In this document: in pieces, positions 1-8,833 of the stretch
Position numbering within the stretch: the first letter of the stretch is position 1
Layout of the letters: the number at the start of each line of letters is the position of its first letter
Assembly: GCA_000024525.1 (NCBI GenBank)
Contig: CP001769.1
Location: forward strand, 2,900,001-2,964,000
Length of the DNA: 64,000 nucleotides
Source: Spirosoma linguale DSM 74
Lineage (GTDB): Bacteria; Bacteroidota; Bacteroidia; Cytophagales; Spirosomataceae
Direction: 5' to 3'
Notes under the pieces: model-generated
The model's database searches: none
What the model was told of the DNA's origin: nothing
What the model saw: the letters and a program-made list of their open reading frames with translations, nothing else
Translations under genes and position numbers: made by a program

Positions 1-1
1 G

Positions 2-559
2 CTTGAGAACAGCGACGTTTATCGCTACAAGCACAACTTACTGACAAAGAACGGGATTGCACTCTGGCGTTTTCACGATTACCTCCACTCGCACCGGCCC
101 GATGGCATTCAGGCAGGTATGTTGGCAGCTCTGGGCTGGGCGAAATTTGCCAGTACCCAGGACGTACATGTGCTGACAATGCCCGCAACCCCGTTGAGTC
201 AACTCATCAACCACGCAAAAAGTAAACTAGATATCAAACAGCTGCGGGTGGTGGGCGACCCAGGCCAATCCTGTCAGCGAATTTTATTCATGCCGGGTGC
301 TTCGGGTGGCCGGAGCCAGATAACCGCAATTGAAAAGGAAAAACCAGACGTCATTTTTTGCGGAGAAACCAGTGAATGGGAAACACCCGAGTATGTCCGG
401 GACGCCCGGCGTCAGGGCAAAAAATTATCTCTGGTTATTCTGGGCCACATCATGAGCGAAGCGGCCGGTATGGAGTGGGTCGTTTCCTGGCTAAAGCCCC
501 AGTTGCCTGGGCTACCGATTTCGTACATACCCTCGGGTAACGAATTTACGTATCTGTAG
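2..559 (+). CDS. Nif3-like dinuclear metal-binding protein, C-terminal part
   Basis: The frame is open from base 2, so the gene starts before the window; 185 C-terminal residues are visible. They match the Nif3/YbgI (DUF34) family, whose members bind two metal ions in a toroidal hexamer and whose reaction is still poorly defined. Seen: a WRFHDYLH stretch near the left edge and the C-terminal G-H-x-x-S-E motif (GHIMSEAAGM), whose His and Glu are metal ligands in YbgI structures. The first two metal-binding histidines would lie outside the window. The gene ends in front of a perfect palindrome that can end its transcript. The family call is firm; the enzymatic role is not known. Confidence 0.85.
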   Translation, partial: LENSDVYRYKHNLLTKNGIALWRFHDYLHSHRPDGIQAGMLAALGWAKFASTQDVHVLTMPATPLSQLINHAKSKLDIKQLRVVGDPGQSCQRILFMPGASGGRSQITAIEKEKPDVIFCGETSEWETPEYVRDARRQGKKLSLVILGHIMSEAAGMEWVVSWLKPQLPGLPISYIPSGNEFTYL

Positions 560-568
560 CCAAAAGCT

Positions 569-606
569 GGAAGGCGTGCCACGGTTGCAACCGTGGCACG
601 CCTTCC
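569..606. repeat. perfect 38-bp palindrome between convergent genes
   Basis: Two 18-base arms (569-586 and 589-606) are exact reverse complements around a central GC. It lies 10 bases after the nif3-like stop and 50 bases before the end of the convergent bioB. It can work as a terminator in both directions, but no T-run follows either arm, so a REP-like repeat is an equally good reading. Confidence 0.85.
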
Positions 607-655
607 ACCAAACCCCTGTTAGACGGTTCTGCCTACAAAAGGTCAACTTATCAGC

Positions 656-1648
656 CTATACGGGTATTTGCTCAAAAACAACGGCAGGCTGACTGGCGTC
701 TTTAAAGGCTTTCCGGGGACGGATGTTCAGTGTCTGGAATAATTGCTGATCGGCGTCCTCGTCCGGGTTTGGCGTAGTCAGGAGCTTATCACCGGCAAAG
801 ATGGAGTTGGCACCCGCCAGAAAACAAAGGGCCTGTTCTTCGGTATTCATCCGTACCCGCCCTGCCGACAGTCGGACCATCGCTTTCGGCATGATAATCC
901 GTGCCGTAGCAATCATCCGGATCATTTCCCAGACCGATACCCTCGGCTGGTCTTCCAGGGGTGTACCTTCTACCGGAACCAGCGCATTGACCGGCACCGA
1001 TTCGGGGTGCTGCGGCAGTGTTGCCAGCGTGTGCAGCATACCAATCCGATCCTGATCCGACTCACCCATACCAATAATCCCGCCGGAGCAAACCGATATA
1101 CCGGCTTTACGGGCGTGGCCCAGCGTATCCAACCGGTCATCGTACGTGCGGGTGCTGATGATATCCCCATAGAACTCTTCGCTGGTATCGAGGTTATGGT
1201 TGTACGCGTACAGGCCAGCATCTTTCAGTTTCTGCGCCTGGGTTTCGGTGAGCATACCGAGGGTACAGCACACTTCGAGCCCCATTTCATTAACGCCATG
1301 TACCATGTCGAGTACTTTATCGAAGTCGCTGTTGTCGCGCACTTCGCGCCAGGCAGCACCCATACAAAAGCGGGTACTACCGGTATCTTTAGCGCGTTGA
1401 GCAGCCGTCAGTACCTCATCCACCTCCATAAGCTTGTGTACCTTCACAGCGGTATGATACCGCGCAGCCTGCGGGCAATAGGCACAGTCTTCAGGGCAGC
1501 CACCCGTTTTAACCGACAGCAAGGTGCAGACCTGTACTTCCTGCGGGTCATGATATTGACGATGAACAGTGGCGGCCCGGTACATCAGGTCCAGCACGGG
1601 CGAGTTATAGATTTCGGCGATTTCGGCGCGAGTCCAATCGGTACGCAT
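656..1648 (-). CDS. bioB: biotin synthase
   Basis: Radical-SAM enzyme that inserts sulfur into dethiobiotin in the last step of biotin synthesis; cytoplasmic. The 330-residue length is usual for the family. The SAM-cluster motif CxxxCxxC is at Cys51, Cys55 and Cys58 ([12 protein letters not shown]), and the family motifs [10 protein letters not shown] and [10 protein letters not shown] are present. The ATG start fits the family N-terminus. No other biotin gene lies next to it, so the pathway is scattered in this genome. The leader 1649-1757 holds a weak hairpin (5-base arms 1671-1675 and 1685-1689) but no clear promoter. Confidence 0.96.
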   Translation of the reverse strand: MRTDWTRAEIAEIYNSPVLDLMYRAATVHRQYHDPQEVQVCTLLSVKTGGCPEDCAYCPQAARYHTAVKVHKLMEVDEVLTAAQRAKDTGSTRFCMGAAWREVRDNSDFDKVLDMVHGVNEMGLEVCCTLGMLTETQAQKLKDAGLYAYNHNLDTSEEFYGDIISTRTYDDRLDTLGHARKAGISVCSGGIIGMGESDQDRIGMLHTLATLPQHPESVPVNALVPVEGTPLEDQPRVSVWEMIRMIATARIIMPKAMVRLSAGRVRMNTEEQALCFLAGANSIFAGDKLLTTPNPDEDADQQLFQTLNIRPRKAFKDASQPAVVFEQIPV

Positions 1649-1757
1649 GGATTTACTTTTTTAATGATAAGCTCCTAAAAAGAGGGAGCAGTGAAACGCG
1701 TTAGCCTAATGGCTATGAGTTATCAAAAATCGCAAATCAAATGTCATAAACCAACAA

Positions 1758-2945
1758 TCATTTTAACCCGAAGAATACTCTCATCAACTTAAACGGCCGA
1801 ATCAGTAACATATAGGTAGCGATACAGACAAGCAGCGTGGCAAAGCTGATGATGAAAAAACCACTGTAAAGGCCTAACGATGTTCGGGTTATGATGTAAT
1901 AACCGATGACGACAATAACGGTTTGATGCAGGATATAGAAGGGGTAAACGGCTTCGTTTAAGTACGGCAAAATCGGGTGATTCACATTAAGATACAGATA
2001 CCCATAGGCAACGGTGGTCAACACCGAAAACCAGGTCAACCCTAGTCGATTGAAGCTAAACAACGTAGTCAGTAGTTTCGATGCCTCAACGGTATCATCA
2101 CTGATCAAGGCTCGGGAACCATACATAATAATCGTACAAATCACCGTAGCCGCCAGGAAGTAATGACGCTGGTCGGTGATGATCTGCCAGAAACTTTTTC
2201 GGCTGATCAGGATAAACCCGAGCCAGAAGAGTATCAGGTTATTCACGAAATAAGCCCAGTCATTGATTAGCGCGTGGGTTTCGTGGGGAAAGAATCCACC
2301 AAGAACCACATCATTCAGCAGCAAAAAAACAACGAGCCAGAGTGCTCCACCGGGCCGGGCAATCAGTCGGCCGATCCGATCGACGAAACGCTGGCCCGAT
2401 TCGCGTTTGAGCCAGCGAAACACGGGGATACTGATCAGCGAATACAGAAACAGGTAACAGACAAACCAGAGATGATGCCAGCTAAAGGCCCCACCCGTTC
2501 CGCCATCCTCGTACGGTTGAAAGTTAAATACCTCCGGATAGAACTCGGCGTAGCTGCCGGAAAATCGTCCCCGAAACAACCACTCGATGTAGATTTGAGG
2601 GGGGACGATTACGAACATGCCAAAAACCAGCGGCACAAACAATCGCCGGACGCGTTCACCGGCATAGGAACTATAGGAACGCTTTTTCAGGGCGAAGAAG
2701 GTACCGGCCCCGGAGATAAAGAACAATAACGGCATCCGCCAGCGATGCAGCCACCGCATCACGACTTCCATTGGTACACTATGTTCAGCACTTTTTATAT
2801 GCCAGTTCCACGATACGTAAATCATGCCGGTATGGTAGAAGAGCAGAGTCACAATGGCAATTACTCTGAGCCAGTCGAGGTCATGACGCCGGGCAGGAAT
2901 CGCGTTCGTGGTGGTGGTCGAAACTGAGAATGAGGCTGGTTGCAT
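1758..2945 (-). CDS. membrane acyltransferase, acyltransferase-3 / MdoC-like family
   Basis: A 395-residue integral membrane protein with about ten hydrophobic segments. After a short polar N-terminus comes RRHDLDWLRVIAIV then FYHTGM, the Asp-x-x-Arg and His signature of acyltransferase family 3, members of which move acyl or succinyl groups onto extracytoplasmic glycans. The nearest known type is OpgC/MdoC, which succinylates osmoregulated periplasmic glucans. The natural substrate cannot be told from sequence. It stands alone on the minus strand between bioB and the AraC-type gene, with 118 bases to the latter. The ATG at 2945 is the only start consistent with the family. Confidence 0.85.
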   Translation of the reverse strand: MQPASFSVSTTTTNAIPARRHDLDWLRVIAIVTLLFYHTGMIYVSWNWHIKSAEHSVPMEVVMRWLHRWRMPLLFFISGAGTFFALKKRSYSSYAGERVRRLFVPLVFGMFVIVPPQIYIEWLFRGRFSGSYAEFYPEVFNFQPYEDGGTGGAFSWHHLWFVCYLFLYSLISIPVFRWLKRESGQRFVDRIGRLIARPGGALWLVVFLLLNDVVLGGFFPHETHALINDWAYFVNNLILFWLGFILISRKSFWQIITDQRHYFLAATVICTIIMYGSRALISDDTVEASKLLTTLFSFNRLGLTWFSVLTTVAYGYLYLNVNHPILPYLNEAVYPFYILHQTVIVVIGYYIITRTSLGLYSGFFIISFATLLVCIATYMLLIRPFKLMRVFFGLK

Positions 2946-3063
2946 ACTTTTTCGCTTTACGGGGTTGATGTAGCAAAAGTGCGCTCCAGAGGTCCTGCAA
3001 GCCCTATTTCCCGGCGAGTAAGCACTTCGCGCCTATCGGGACGAACTAATAACACCCACTACC

Positions 3064-4308
3064 CTACCGCTCGGCCCCCTGCCCAAGCCCTTTAGCCCGA
3101 AACTGCGCCGGTGTCTGGTTGGTCAATCGTTTGAAGGCCGTATGGAAAGCAGACGGCGAATTGTACCCTACCCGTTCGGCAATTTCGTCGATTTTCAGGT
3201 GACTGGTAGCCGGTTCGCTGAGTAGTTGCCGGGCCTCGGCAATACGGTAGGCAGCCAGCCAGTCGAAGAACGTTTGCCCGAGCCGGTCGTTGAGTAATTG
3301 AGATAGATGATGCGGACTGGTATCCAGCCGGGCGGCTAGTTTCGGTAAAGACAAATCACTATCGAGGTAGGGTTTCTCCGTTTCGAGCAGGCGGGCGAGT
3401 TTACGCAAAACGGCATCCTCGACCTCTTCCGACAGCGCCGACTTTTCATATTTCTTTTTCGATTCCGCCAGGGACTCTTCCGCAAAGACTGTTGGTGCAG
3501 CTTGTGCCGTGTTCAGCAAAAAATCCGACTCCTGCATTACCAGAAAACTGATTGCGTAGATGGTAGCAGCCATGTACGTAGCCAGCAGATAATCGCCTAC
3601 ATCGTGGTAAAACTGAGGCTTTACCAGCACGATCAGGAAGGGTACTAACGCGAAGAGTAAACTTAATAAGCGTAATGACGTATGTATTGAGGAATCCGTT
3701 TTTTTACTCGCTGTGCGATTAGCCGTTCGAATGGTCAGAAGAGCCAGTACAGCATACACCACGCAGCTCAGCAAGGTCATCTCATCCACAAAATCCCGAA
3801 GCCCCGTAAAATCATCCTGCCAATACGGCTGCTGATGAATAAACGGTAATTCGGGATGCTGGGCGTTGATGTACGCATTGTATTTGACTTCTACTGGCTG
3901 GTAATGCCAGGTAATTGAGTTAACCAGCCAGATAACAAATGGCAGTAAATGCCAGCCCCAAAAACGCGGTAATCGCTGTCGGATTCGTCCATACACAAAG
4001 AAGTAAAACAACGGCCCGATGGCAAAATTGAAGGGCTCCGCAAAATCGCTGGTCCAGAGTACCCGAAACGTGTAGTTCGTGTAATTCAGAAATATCTCAC
4101 CACTAATAGCGGATAATGCCAGCATGAAGAAGCCCAGACAGCGATTTGCTACCCGGTTTGCCCGCTGACCAGTTAGAAAAAAAACGCCCAGAAAAACTCC
4201 CTGCGCCACACCCAGCAGGATAATAAGGGCAAAGAGGTCAAGGTGAACAGGAAGGGTCTGCATCAGTATAACGTTGCTGATTGCAAGGTAAAAAAAAGAC
4301 CTATACAC
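3064..4308 (-). CDS. AraC-family regulator with N-terminal membrane domain
   Basis: A transcription regulator of the type common in Bacteroidota: a hydrophobic N-terminal half with about seven membrane segments (roughly residues 20-260), a charged linker, then a C-terminal AraC-type double helix-turn-helix (roughly 300-405; ending YNSPSAFHTAFKRLTNQTPAQFR). The membrane half probably senses an unknown signal. The start is uncertain: the ATG at 4308 gives 414 residues, while an internal ATG at 4263 (MQTLPVHLDLF) removes 15 residues and begins just before the first membrane helix. Upstream lies the 44-bp-arm palindrome at 4371-4461. PUL1 begins 5 kb away, too far to assume it is the target. Confidence 0.88.
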   Translation of the reverse strand: MYRSFFYLAISNVILMQTLPVHLDLFALIILLGVAQGVFLGVFFLTGQRANRVANRCLGFFMLALSAISGEIFLNYTNYTFRVLWTSDFAEPFNFAIGPLFYFFVYGRIRQRLPRFWGWHLLPFVIWLVNSITWHYQPVEVKYNAYINAQHPELPFIHQQPYWQDDFTGLRDFVDEMTLLSCVVYAVLALLTIRTANRTASKKTDSSIHTSLRLLSLLFALVPFLIVLVKPQFYHDVGDYLLATYMAATIYAISFLVMQESDFLLNTAQAAPTVFAEESLAESKKKYEKSALSEEVEDAVLRKLARLLETEKPYLDSDLSLPKLAARLDTSPHHLSQLLNDRLGQTFFDWLAAYRIAEARQLLSEPATSHLKIDEIAERVGYNSPSAFHTAFKRLTNQTPAQFRAKGLGQGAER

Positions 4309-4370
4309 CGGGCCACTCTTGTGGCTTTAACGCGTATAGGTCTGAGTGGTGGAAACAACTTGTTGCCGTA

Positions 4371-4461
4371 GGTAAGTTATTGAGGGGTGTTTTACTATTC
4401 TAAACGCCATATCTCCAAGATATGGCGTTTAGAATAGTAAAACACCCCTCAATAACTTACC
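4371..4461. repeat. perfect inverted repeat, 44-bp arms and 3-base loop
   Basis: Arms 4371-4414 and 4418-4461 are exact reverse complements; the loop is CCA. It begins 3 bases after the sppA stop codon (minus strand) and lies 62 bases or more upstream of the AraC-type gene. As RNA it would form a 44-bp perfect hairpin, far longer than a normal intrinsic terminator and without a U-run. It may end or protect the sppA transcript. A fold-back assembly artefact is a second possibility. Confidence 0.95.
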
Positions 4462-4464
4462 TGA

Positions 4465-6234
4465 TTATCGAATCTCTACTTCGAACGGCAGGCGCATCTG
4501 GATACCCTGCATCGTTTTGAGTTTTTTCATGTACTTCACATACGGAGCCAGTTCACCAAGCTGTGCCTGAATCTTCGCGTCTTCGTCATTACCGAACGAC
4601 ATCATCAGCTGCTCGAAGAACTCCTTTTTGCGGGGTTGGTACTTTAGTTTGTAATCACCCTCTTTCAGTTTGGCCGTCTGAGCCGCCAGTTTTACAGCGT
4701 CGTCAAGTCCGCCAAGCTGGTCGACCAGGCCGAGGGCTTTTCCCTGTGAGCCTGTCCAGACGCGGCCACCGGCGATGGCCCGCAGGCTGTCAATCGGCAG
4801 TTTTCGTCCGGCTGCGGCTTTGCCCGTAAACTCGGCATAAATTCGTTCAGTAGCCCGCTGCATCGTCTGCTTCTGGAAGGGCGTCATTTCATGGGTACCC
4901 GTTGGAAAGTCGGCGTTGGTGTTGGTTTTCACCCGGTCGTAGGTGACACCGAGTTTATCTTTAAAGAAATTTTCGGTGTTAAACAGCAGCGAAAAGACGC
5001 CGATAGAGCCCGTTATGGTATTTGGCTGGGCCACAATTTTGTCGCAGCCCATCAGCATATAATACCCGCCGGAAGCCGCATAGTCGGACATAGAACCGAT
5101 TACAGGCTTGCTTTTGCGGGCAAGCTGCACTTCGCGGTACATCACATCCGACGCCAGAGCACTACCTCCACCGGAGTTGACCCGTAACACAATCGCTTTA
5201 ACTTTATCGTCGAGACGGGCTTTCCGAAGCTCTTCCACGATTGTCTCGGAACCGATGCTGTTCTCGCCACTCTTGCCCGACTGAATATCGCCCGAAGCCA
5301 CAATGACGGCAATCCGGCTTGAGCCTGTCCCTTCCGACTCCGTATCGACTTTTTCTGAATTTTCGTATTTGCTCAGGGATACGTAGTTGATTTTTTTCTT
5401 TTCGTCGACGCCCAGTTGCTTTTTGATCACGCTTTCCAGCTCATCCTGATAGCCAATGTTAGTAACCAGTTTGGTACGAAGTGCATCGGCGGGTTTCTGA
5501 ATGGTCAAGTTATCGGCATAGCGTTTGAGTGAATCGACCCGCAGGTTCCGGCTCTGCGCTATCCGAACCAGCATGTGGTCGTTCACGGAGTTCAGAAACG
5601 AGTTTACCTGTTTCCGGTTAGGATCGCTCATGTCTTCGCGGATAAACGGTTCTACGGCACTCTTAAACTCGCCTACTTTGAAGATTTCGGGTTTGATACC
5701 CAGTTTATCGAGGGTTCCTTTAAAGAACGAAAGTTCGGCATTCAGGCCGTTCCACTCCAGATCGCCCGCCGGATTCAAGTATATTTTATCGGCAACCGAT
5801 GCGATGTAGTACCCTTTCTCGGTCATCGTTTCGGCGTAGGCATAGACGAATTTTTTCGACTGTTTAAAGTCGATCAGCGCGTTACGGATCTCTTCGAGAG
5901 ATGCCCAGCCAGCCGCCGGGCTTTCCGTTTGCAGGTAGATGCCTTTGATTTTGTCGTCGTCTTTGGCCTCTTTCAGCGTCTGTTTTAGTTCGATTAGACC
6001 AATGGCATCTCCACCGCCACTTATTGGTCCGAACCCCTTGAACGGATTATCGACACTACGCTCTTCAATTGGCTTGTCCAGATCTAACTTTAAGACGGTG
6101 TTTTCTTTAACGGTTGTTTTTTTATCCGACGATGACAAGGCCGTTCCTAATCCTATAAGGAGTAAAAAGCCTACAAAGGAAAACAACAGCAGGCCAACGA
6201 TTGTGGCCAGAACATATTTAAGAAACTGTCGCAT
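4465..6234 (-). CDS. sppA: signal peptide peptidase SppA, 67K type
   Basis: Membrane-anchored serine/lysine protease that degrades cleaved signal peptides. One N-terminal membrane segment (residues about 8-33) is followed by two Clp/crotonase-like domains, the tandem layout of the long SppA form; 589 residues is normal. The catalytic pair is visible: Lys191 in EFKSAVEPF and Ser388 in DYAASGGYYM, matching Lys209 and Ser409 of E. coli SppA. It lies downstream of ppa on the same strand with a 119-base gap that holds overlapping hairpins (6266-6310). Its stop codon is 3 bases from the large palindrome. Confidence 0.95.
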   Translation of the reverse strand: MRQFLKYVLATIVGLLLFSFVGFLLLIGLGTALSSSDKKTTVKENTVLKLDLDKPIEERSVDNPFKGFGPISGGGDAIGLIELKQTLKEAKDDDKIKGIYLQTESPAAGWASLEEIRNALIDFKQSKKFVYAYAETMTEKGYYIASVADKIYLNPAGDLEWNGLNAELSFFKGTLDKLGIKPEIFKVGEFKSAVEPFIREDMSDPNRKQVNSFLNSVNDHMLVRIAQSRNLRVDSLKRYADNLTIQKPADALRTKLVTNIGYQDELESVIKKQLGVDEKKKINYVSLSKYENSEKVDTESEGTGSSRIAVIVASGDIQSGKSGENSIGSETIVEELRKARLDDKVKAIVLRVNSGGGSALASDVMYREVQLARKSKPVIGSMSDYAASGGYYMLMGCDKIVAQPNTITGSIGVFSLLFNTENFFKDKLGVTYDRVKTNTNADFPTGTHEMTPFQKQTMQRATERIYAEFTGKAAAGRKLPIDSLRAIAGGRVWTGSQGKALGLVDQLGGLDDAVKLAAQTAKLKEGDYKLKYQPRKKEFFEQLMMSFGNDEDAKIQAQLGELAPYVKYMKKLKTMQGIQMRLPFEVEIR

Positions 6235-6265
6235 GAATTATAATTAATGTAAAGCCTTTACAAAT

Positions 6266-6310
6266 CGGGCTATATACAAATATAGCCCGGAAGTAAGTTT
6301 CCGGGCTATA
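6266..6310 (-). promoter_or_regulatory. overlapping alternative hairpins in the ppa-sppA gap
   Basis: Three related segments, 6266-6274, 6281-6292 and 6299-6310, allow two mutually exclusive stems: 6281-6292 with 6299-6310 (12 bp, loop GTAAGT) or 6266-6274 with 6281-6289 (9 bp). They lie downstream of ppa and in the leader of sppA. A -7-like box TATATTTG (minus strand, 6277-6284) overlaps them. This can be a ppa terminator, an attenuator for sppA, or a promoter overlapping a repeat; sequence alone does not choose. Confidence 0.6.
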
Positions 6311-6353
6311 AAAGTGTTAAGTACGCGAAAATAGCGGACGAATGGTGTAAACC

Positions 6354-6956
6354 TTACATCAGCTTATAATCGTTGATCGAGGTCTGAATTACTTCCCAGG
6401 CTTCTTCCTGCCCGTAGATGTTGGCCAGTTCCATCACTGCCGGTTCGTCAGGCAGGTTTTTGTAGGTCATGAAGTAGTGGCGTAACCGTTTTACAACGCC
6501 TTCGGGCAGTTGAGCCAGTTCAGTATATTGACCATACATGGCATCACCTTTCAGCACGGCGATAATTTTATCGTCTGCTTCACCCTTATCGATCAGCCGG
6601 AAACCGCCAATGGGTATGGCCTGCAAAATAAGGTCACCGTGGGTAATCTCACGTTCCGTCAGAACGCAGATGTCGAGGGGATCTCCATCGCCCAGTTCAA
6701 CTGTCCGGCCGGATTTTTCACTGGCCAGACGGGCAATCTGTTCACCACAAAAGGTTTGTGGAATAAAACCGTACAAGGCTGGCAGAACGTTGGAGTATTG
6801 TTGAGGCCGGTCAATTTTGAGGTAGCCAGTTGTTTTATCGATTTCATACTTCACGGTATCCGTCGGTACGATTTCGATAAAGCACGTTACTTGTTTGGGC
6901 GCTAACTCGCCGATTGAAATGCCGTGCCAGGGATGGGCTTTAAAATTACTCTTCAT
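6354..6956 (-). CDS. ppa: inorganic pyrophosphatase, family I
   Basis: Soluble Mg-dependent enzyme that hydrolyses pyrophosphate to phosphate and so pulls biosynthetic reactions forward. The 200-residue protein carries the family I signature DGDPLD (Asp90, Asp92, Asp95), an upstream YGFIPQT segment that matches the active-site strand, and a GEADDKI segment supplying further metal ligands. The start MKSNFKAHPWHGI agrees with Bacteroidota homologues. It is followed by sppA on the same strand and preceded by the glycosyltransferase gene, whose end is 50 bases upstream. Confidence 0.95.
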   Translation of the reverse strand: MKSNFKAHPWHGISIGELAPKQVTCFIEIVPTDTVKYEIDKTTGYLKIDRPQQYSNVLPALYGFIPQTFCGEQIARLASEKSGRTVELGDGDPLDICVLTEREITHGDLILQAIPIGGFRLIDKGEADDKIIAVLKGDAMYGQYTELAQLPEGVVKRLRHYFMTYKNLPDEPAVMELANIYGQEEAWEVIQTSINDYKLM

Positions 6957-7006
6957 TGGTTGGTTGTATTACTAATTTATTCTATTGATTGAAAAAGAAA
7001 AGCCGT

Positions 7007-8002
7007 TTAAACCGGCACGTTTTGGTCAGTAAATCCTATTTTTTCGGCCACCAGTTGATCCGTTGTGCGATTTAAACTCTGGCGAACGAGCATTTCGCCC
7101 AGAAAACCCGCCAGAAACAATTGCACGCCAAGAATAATCGCAACAAGGCCGAAGAAGAACAGCGGGTTATCAGTCACATTCCGAAATTTCTCCCCTCTTG
7201 AAATATTGATCAGCTTCTCGATAATGAGCCAGATGGCGAGTATCGAGCCGATAAAAAAAGACAGCGTCCCAAAGGTTCCAAAAAAGTGCATGGGCCGTTT
7301 GCTGAACCGATGGACAAACCCAATAACGAGCACATCCAGAAAGCCGTTAACGAAACGCTCCAACCCAAATTTGGTGGTACCATATTTTCGGGCCCGGTGC
7401 TGCACAACCTTCTCACCAATTCGGCTGAAACCGTCCCAGTTCGCTACAATGGGCAGATTCCGGTGCATATCGCCATATAGCGACGGCGCAATGGTTTTCA
7501 CCACTTTTTGCCGATAGGCTTTCAGCCCACAGTTGAAATCGTGCAGTTGCACCCCGGATATCCAGCGCGAAACGGCATTGAACAGCTTGGTCGGCAATGT
7601 TTTAGTGATCGGGTCGTATCGCTTCTGTTTCCAGCCCGAAACAAGATCGTACTTCTCCGCCGTAATCATGCGGTACAGCTCCGGTATTTCGTCCGGGCTA
7701 TCCTGCAAATCGGCGTCCATGGTAATGACCACTTGCCCGCGAACCGACAAAAATCCGGTTTGCAGCGCGGCTGTTTTGCCGTAATTCCGGTTGAATCGAA
7801 TACCCCGCACGTTCGGATTACGCCCTGCCAGCTGTTCAATAATACTCCATGAATTATCCGTGCTACCGTCGTCAACGAACAGGATTTCGTACGTAAACTG
7901 ATGTTCCGTTACGACCCTCACAATCCAGTCGTGCAGTTCGGGCAGCGACTCATCTTCATTGTAAAGCGGAATCAAAACGGTTAGTTGAAGCGGTTCTGGC
8001 AT
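7007..8002 (-). CDS. family 2 glycosyltransferase, membrane-anchored (DPM1/ArnC-like)
   Basis: Transfers a sugar from a nucleotide donor, probably to a polyprenyl phosphate lipid at the inner membrane. The GT-A domain fills residues 1-230 with PLYNEDESL, DDGSTD and the metal-site DADLQD; two hydrophobic segments follow (about 230-310), as in DPM1-like and GtrB-like enzymes. The frame extends upstream to a GTG at 8032, but the ATG at 8002 (MPEPLQLTVLIPLYN) places the first beta strand at the usual distance and gives 331 residues, so I chose it. No glycan-synthesis gene is adjacent. Acceptor unknown. Confidence 0.88.
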   Translation of the reverse strand: MPEPLQLTVLIPLYNEDESLPELHDWIVRVVTEHQFTYEILFVDDGSTDNSWSIIEQLAGRNPNVRGIRFNRNYGKTAALQTGFLSVRGQVVITMDADLQDSPDEIPELYRMITAEKYDLVSGWKQKRYDPITKTLPTKLFNAVSRWISGVQLHDFNCGLKAYRQKVVKTIAPSLYGDMHRNLPIVANWDGFSRIGEKVVQHRARKYGTTKFGLERFVNGFLDVLVIGFVHRFSKRPMHFFGTFGTLSFFIGSILAIWLIIEKLINISRGEKFRNVTDNPLFFFGLVAIILGVQLFLAGFLGEMLVRQSLNRTTDQLVAEKIGFTDQNVPV

Positions 8003-8086
8003 ATATATTCTAAACGCAAGGTCGAACCGCACGGGCGGCCCCGCGCCGAAACAGGCGCAAAGATTTTTGCAAAGTTCGCAGAGTTT

Positions 8087-8833
8087 TCAGAATATCAGGT
8101 AAAAATCCCGGAGTAAAGCCCGAAAATCTGACGAATACGTTTCTTTTGACTGTGATTTCGCCTGATCGGCCACATCAGCACGCTCATAAATCGTCAGCAT
8201 TTCTTCTTCAGGGTTCCTTTCTGTATACGAATAGCCACTCACAACCCGAAATGCGGGCTTTTGGGCGTTGTGCCGTAAAGACAGGCGTTTAAAGGCGTAT
8301 AGGCCTGCTTTTCGGGCAAGTTCGGCCAACAAATCGGTTTCATAAGGCGGCAGCAACACCCACCATTGCCCCGTTGGCTGCATCAGCCTGACAACAGTTT
8401 CGACTAATTCGGGGAAAGGTAAGTCGCCGGTATGCAGGGCCCGATTAACAGCCGCATCCGGTGAACGCAGGTGGTTGGTATAAAACGGCGGATTAGTCAG
8501 GATTCGATCATACCGAATGGCGGGCCGATAATCCTGTATACGACTCTGCATAACCTGAATCCGGTTAGCGAACGGGCTAGCCCCTACGTTTTGAATAGCC
8601 TGACTGTAAGCGGCATCATCTACTTCAACCGCATCAATACTAGCCATCGGATTTCGTTGGGCAACCATAAGCGCCAGTAAACCCGTACCGGTTCCAATGT
8701 CCAGCAGGTTTATTACCCGATCAGTTATCTCATCGCCCTTAACATCAGCGTAGGCTCCCAATACGCAGGCGTCCGTACAGACTTTCATAGCCGTACGATC
8801 CTGCTGAATGGTGAATTGCTTGAAGGAAAACAT
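8087..8833 (-). CDS. trmN6: tRNA1(Val) A37 N6-methyltransferase
   Basis: SAM-dependent methyltransferase (YfiC/TrmN6 family) that methylates adenosine 37 of tRNA-Val. Length 248 residues is usual. The SAM-binding loop DIGTGTG is at residues 45-51 and the catalytic NPPFY motif at 114-118, which is typical of N6-adenine methyltransferases. The N-terminal FSFKQFTIQQD and MKVCTDACVLGA segments are characteristic of this family. It is the last minus-strand gene before PUL1 and is transcribed away from it. Confidence 0.9.
   Translation of the reverse strand: MFSFKQFTIQQDRTAMKVCTDACVLGAYADVKGDEITDRVINLLDIGTGTGLLALMVAQRNPMASIDAVEVDDAAYSQAIQNVGASPFANRIQVMQSRIQDYRPAIRYDRILTNPPFYTNHLRSPDAAVNRALHTGDLPFPELVETVVRLMQPTGQWWVLLPPYETDLLAELARKAGLYAFKRLSLRHNAQKPAFRVVSGYSYTERNPEEEMLTIYERADVADQAKSQSKETYSSDFRALLRDFYLIF

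Noticed and set aside
743..1678. Long open frame on the plus strand opposite bioB
   Set aside because: It lies entirely over the biotin synthase gene, has no family features and a composition expected of the antisense of a codon-biased gene.
1671..1689. Riboswitch in the bioB leader
   Set aside because: Only a 5-base stem is seen; no known biotin or other aptamer motif.
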